From the NCBI RefSeq assembly GCF_016907055.1, contig NZ_JAFBBG010000001.1, positions 62,001 through 126,000 on the forward strand: DNA of 64,000 nt, read 5' to 3'. Of the stretch, positions 62,142 through 64,000 are shown one piece after another. Position 1 is the first letter of the stretch; every line of letters begins with the position of its first letter. Below the pieces are notes generated by a model. It saw only the letters and a program-made list of their open reading frames with translations. It ran no database searches and was not told where the DNA came from. This stretch comes from Paracholeplasma morum (GTDB lineage: Bacteria > Bacillota_I > Bacilli_A > Acholeplasmatales > UBA5453). Position numbers and translations under genes: made by a program.

Positions 62142-63110
62142 CTATTCCTCCATAAATAATGTATAGAAATCATCATTAGTCAAACCGATGATGTAATCTT
62201 CTATCTTAATGTCTGTTAACCCATTGATAATGGATCTTAAATCAAACATAACCCCAAGGAGTTTAGCTTTAATGTCTTCTAAATCCTTTAATGTGAAAAA
62301 ATCTCCATATATCACTATATCGTTGATTTTTTGTTTGTGAACTAAAACTTTCACCCCAACAGTACCTGCTAGAAATCTTTTCTTATGAGCATACTCGTAA
62401 GGGGGATTAAACCCTTCGATAAATGACACTTCACTGAAACGGCTCATTAAGTCAAATACCCTTTTTTCTTGAGATTCCGTAAGGATGTAAGTATCATCAG
62501 TTAGAACTGTCTCTATTCTTCTTTCAAAAGCTTCGATTGGTTCATTAATGACATCCTTCATATTGATTACCCTTTGTCTGACTGATTCAATACCTTTACT
62601 TATGAGTTTCTCATTGGATGGGGTAATAGACTTAACTAGGGTTTCAAAGTCTGTGTCATATAGGATTGTCCCGTGAAGACAAGAGCCAAATTCATTTCGG
62701 TAAAACGCATTTCCTGAAAACTTTTTATCGTTGTATAAAATGTCGTTTCTTCCTGAGATAACGACTGGGATATCTATAGAATCAAATACGCTTTTTATCT
62801 TGTGTAAAGCAATTTTGAATAATTCGTCTTTACTGTGTGTCTTTGATAAAAAAGAATATTTGATACACCCTTCATCTGAATAAACTGCTCCTCCACCTGA
62901 TAACCTTCTAAAAATATCGATGTTGTGAGTTTTAACATACTCTAGGTTGACTTCAGTATCAATCAACTGATTTTTACCAATAATAACCGCACCATAGACA
63001 TGCCAAATAAAGAATAAATCGTCTTCTAAATCTTCTAATAATATGGTTTCAAGCGCAAAGAAAAAGGGATCTTTTTGTCTGCCGTATTTCGTCAAATCTA
63101 CTTTCTTCAT
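62142..63110 (-). CDS. lplA: Lipoate-protein ligase
   Basis: 322 residues, LplA/LipM-type fold: the lipoate-binding RRLSGGGAVYSDEG and the KFSGNAFYR segment with the catalytic Lys, plus a C-terminal accessory domain (about 240-322), as in stand-alone ligases that use ATP. It attaches lipoate to GcvH and possibly 2-oxoacid dehydrogenases. First gene of the gcv run; a TATAAT -10 lies about 35 bases upstream with a weak -35. No glycine riboswitch is visible in the 87-base gap before it. Confidence 0.93.
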   Translation of the reverse strand: MKKVDLTKYGRQKDPFFFALETILLEDLEDDLFFIWHVYGAVIIGKNQLIDTEVNLEYVKTHNIDIFRRLSGGGAVYSDEGCIKYSFLSKTHSKDELFKIALHKIKSVFDSIDIPVVISGRNDILYNDKKFSGNAFYRNEFGSCLHGTILYDTDFETLVKSITPSNEKLISKGIESVRQRVINMKDVINEPIEAFERRIETVLTDDTYILTESQEKRVFDLMSRFSEVSFIEGFNPPYEYAHKKRFLAGTVGVKVLVHKQKINDIVIYGDFFTLKDLEDIKAKLLGVMFDLRSIINGLTDIKIEDYIIGLTNDDFYTLFMEE

Positions 63111-63176
63111 GTTTGTCTCCTTATGCTCATATTATACAATATAAAACGCTTACATAAAATCCTAAAATGACTAAAG

Positions 63177-63199
63177 AAAAAAGAAACTTAACGTTTCTT
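63177..63199 (-). terminator. Terminator of cyclase-family gene
   Basis: AAGAAAC-GTTAA-GTTTCTT stem-loop followed by a T-run on the - strand; overlaps the stop codon at 63198 and separates the zwf transcript from lplA-gcv. Confidence 0.65.
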
Positions 63200-63818
63200 A
63201 TTTTCCAATCAGTACTGCCCTTACCATTGAGGCATCTCTGTTCTCGAATCTTAATGGCAAAGCAATTAGCGTATACTCATCTGGGGTAATGTCTTTTAAT
63301 ACAATGCCTTCCAATATTATGATGTCTTTGGCCATTAATACTTTATGTGTTTTATGTCCTGGTTGGTTTCGTTCGATACCAAGCGCATCAATTCCAACAC
63401 CTTTTACATTTTGGTTTGCTAGAAATATGGCCGCGTCTTCAGAAACATAAATAAAATTAGGATTAAAGACAGTATCAAATGAGTTTTTCGTTTTAAATAA
63501 GACGAAATCTCCTTTATTGATATAAAGGTGTTCAATGTCTTTTTTTGTGATATAGTCTTCTATATGTGTTAAATCAAAGACTTTGGCTTCAGTAATATAA
63601 TCTGAAAGCACAATGTCGCTTGAAGTGCTTCCGTCTTTAATCATATGCAAATTAAAATCGATGTGCGTACCTGTGTGAAGATTCATATGAATGTTCGTCT
63701 CAAAATGCCCGTTTTCTTCATGGTTTGAAGCTACCTCAAATCGAGGTTTTTTTGACTCATAGTTTTTATATACCGGCATATCTTCTCTAATTACCATTGA
63801 AATATCGTATAGTTTCAT
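63198..63818 (-). CDS. Cyclase family protein (kynurenine-formamidase-like)
   Basis: 206 residues. The family metal motif is HTGTHIDFNLHMIKDG (HxGTHxD...H), followed by FVLFKTKNSFDT and VGIDALGIERNQPGHKTHKVL. Members hydrolyse formyl-kynurenine or isatin, or act in polyketide cyclisation; here the context with zwf gives no hint. The start overlaps the zwf stop by one base (TGATG), so it is translated with zwf. Confidence 0.88.
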   Translation of the reverse strand: MKLYDISMVIREDMPVYKNYESKKPRFEVASNHEENGHFETNIHMNLHTGTHIDFNLHMIKDGSTSSDIVLSDYITEAKVFDLTHIEDYITKKDIEHLYINKGDFVLFKTKNSFDTVFNPNFIYVSEDAAIFLANQNVKGVGIDALGIERNQPGHKTHKVLMAKDIIILEGIVLKDITPDEYTLIALPLRFENRDASMVRAVLIGK

Positions 63819-64000
63819 CAGAAATCCTCCCCAGTTAATGCTTTAATCGTTTGATAGAGATCGTGGTGGTTTTTATATTGAACAAGTTTGGTATTTGAAT
63901 CCTTAATCTCTTTTCTTAGTTCGTCAATGAATTTCCAAGACAGTTCAATTTCATCCCATCTTGTAAATAGAGACTTATGTCCAAATGCCATATCTAGAAA
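63818..64000 (-). CDS. zwf: Glucose-6-phosphate 1-dehydrogenase, C-terminal 60 residues (partial)
   Basis: An open - strand frame runs from the window edge at 64000 to a TGA at 63818-63820. It encodes LDMAFGHKSLFTRWDEIELSWKF and ends in KALTGEDF. The piece FTRWDEIELSWKFID matches the conserved C-terminus of G6PD (LFTRxDEVExAWxxID). The rest of the gene is outside the window. It would supply NADPH through the oxidative pentose phosphate route. The sequence is short, but the motif is distinctive. Confidence 0.85.
   Translation of the reverse strand, partial: FLDMAFGHKSLFTRWDEIELSWKFIDELRKEIKDSNTKLVQYKNHHDLYQTIKALTGEDF

Noticed and set aside
63111-63197. Glycine riboswitch before the lplA-gcv genes
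   Set aside because: The 87-base gap holds only a promoter and the cyclase terminator; no glycine aptamer blocks fit.

Overview
The window looks like chromosome from a low-GC, standard-code Bacillota/Mollicutes-type bacterium, most like the Acholeplasma/Izemoplasma side of the Mollicutes. TGA is used as a stop: it ends the siderophore ATPase gene at 8415, nrdD at 28153 and the response regulator at 18189, while Trp uses TGG. That argues against Mycoplasma or Spiroplasma. rsmH sits outside any division/cell-wall cluster, beside an LtaS-like enzyme. The placement is inference; no rRNA or tRNA gene is present to test it.

Layout. 1-7400: end of a Fur-family regulator, a DUF2804 protein, an ltaS-like/rsmH/phospholipase-D cluster, the DUF177-rpmF pair and secG. 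7417-11200: a four-gene ferric-siderophore ABC operon (YclNOPQ-like) with a strong promoter and a Fur/PerR-type box. 11230-19400: cysK-cysE, an MBL hydrolase, an O-antigen-ligase-like membrane protein, a MacB-like ABC protein and a divergent two-component system. 19390-23732: a broken AraC-type regulator and a 1259-residue lipoprotein M6 metalloprotease with InlB-like repeats.

24026-37110 is the most interesting part. It reads as a composite mobile island at the 3' end of rlmD (23S rRNA uracil methyltransferase). The last 14 codons of rlmD recur at two further places (31642 and 34619). Each copy is followed by a similar terminator hairpin and by decayed large-serine-recombinase sequence; a fourth, partly deleted junction lies at 24029. 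Both internal junctions contain an inverted repeat around a TG dinucleotide, as expected for a serine-recombinase attachment site. The cargo is two near-identical AbiE toxin-antitoxin pairs (a 1551-bp duplication), an LD-carboxypeptidase, an unknown 128-residue protein and a complete ribonucleotide reductase set, nrdD-nrdG-nrdB-nrdA. The reductase operon is preceded by a cobalamin riboswitch with its own promoter and terminator. NrdB carries an N-terminal ATP-cone and NrdA lacks one, an uncommon arrangement.

37068-48134: a five-gene run mgtE-mgtE(short)-M32 carboxypeptidase-sdaA-rlmD, and a five-gene run of three small regulatory-type proteins plus a heterodimeric ABC exporter. 48355-57900: peptidase T, esterase, Sel1-repeat protein, SGNH hydrolase, a GDPD-type phosphodiesterase, NADP-type glutamate dehydrogenase, a GH17-like hydrolase and alanine dehydrogenase. 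57910-64000: lipoate ligase and the glycine cleavage genes gcvT, gcvH, gcvPA and gcvPB, a cyclase-family hydrolase and the 3' end of glucose-6-phosphate dehydrogenase (zwf). The amino-acid genes (serine dehydratase, glutamate and alanine dehydrogenases, glycine cleavage, several peptidases) suggest a peptide- and amino-acid-using lifestyle. No tRNA, rRNA or CRISPR array was seen.
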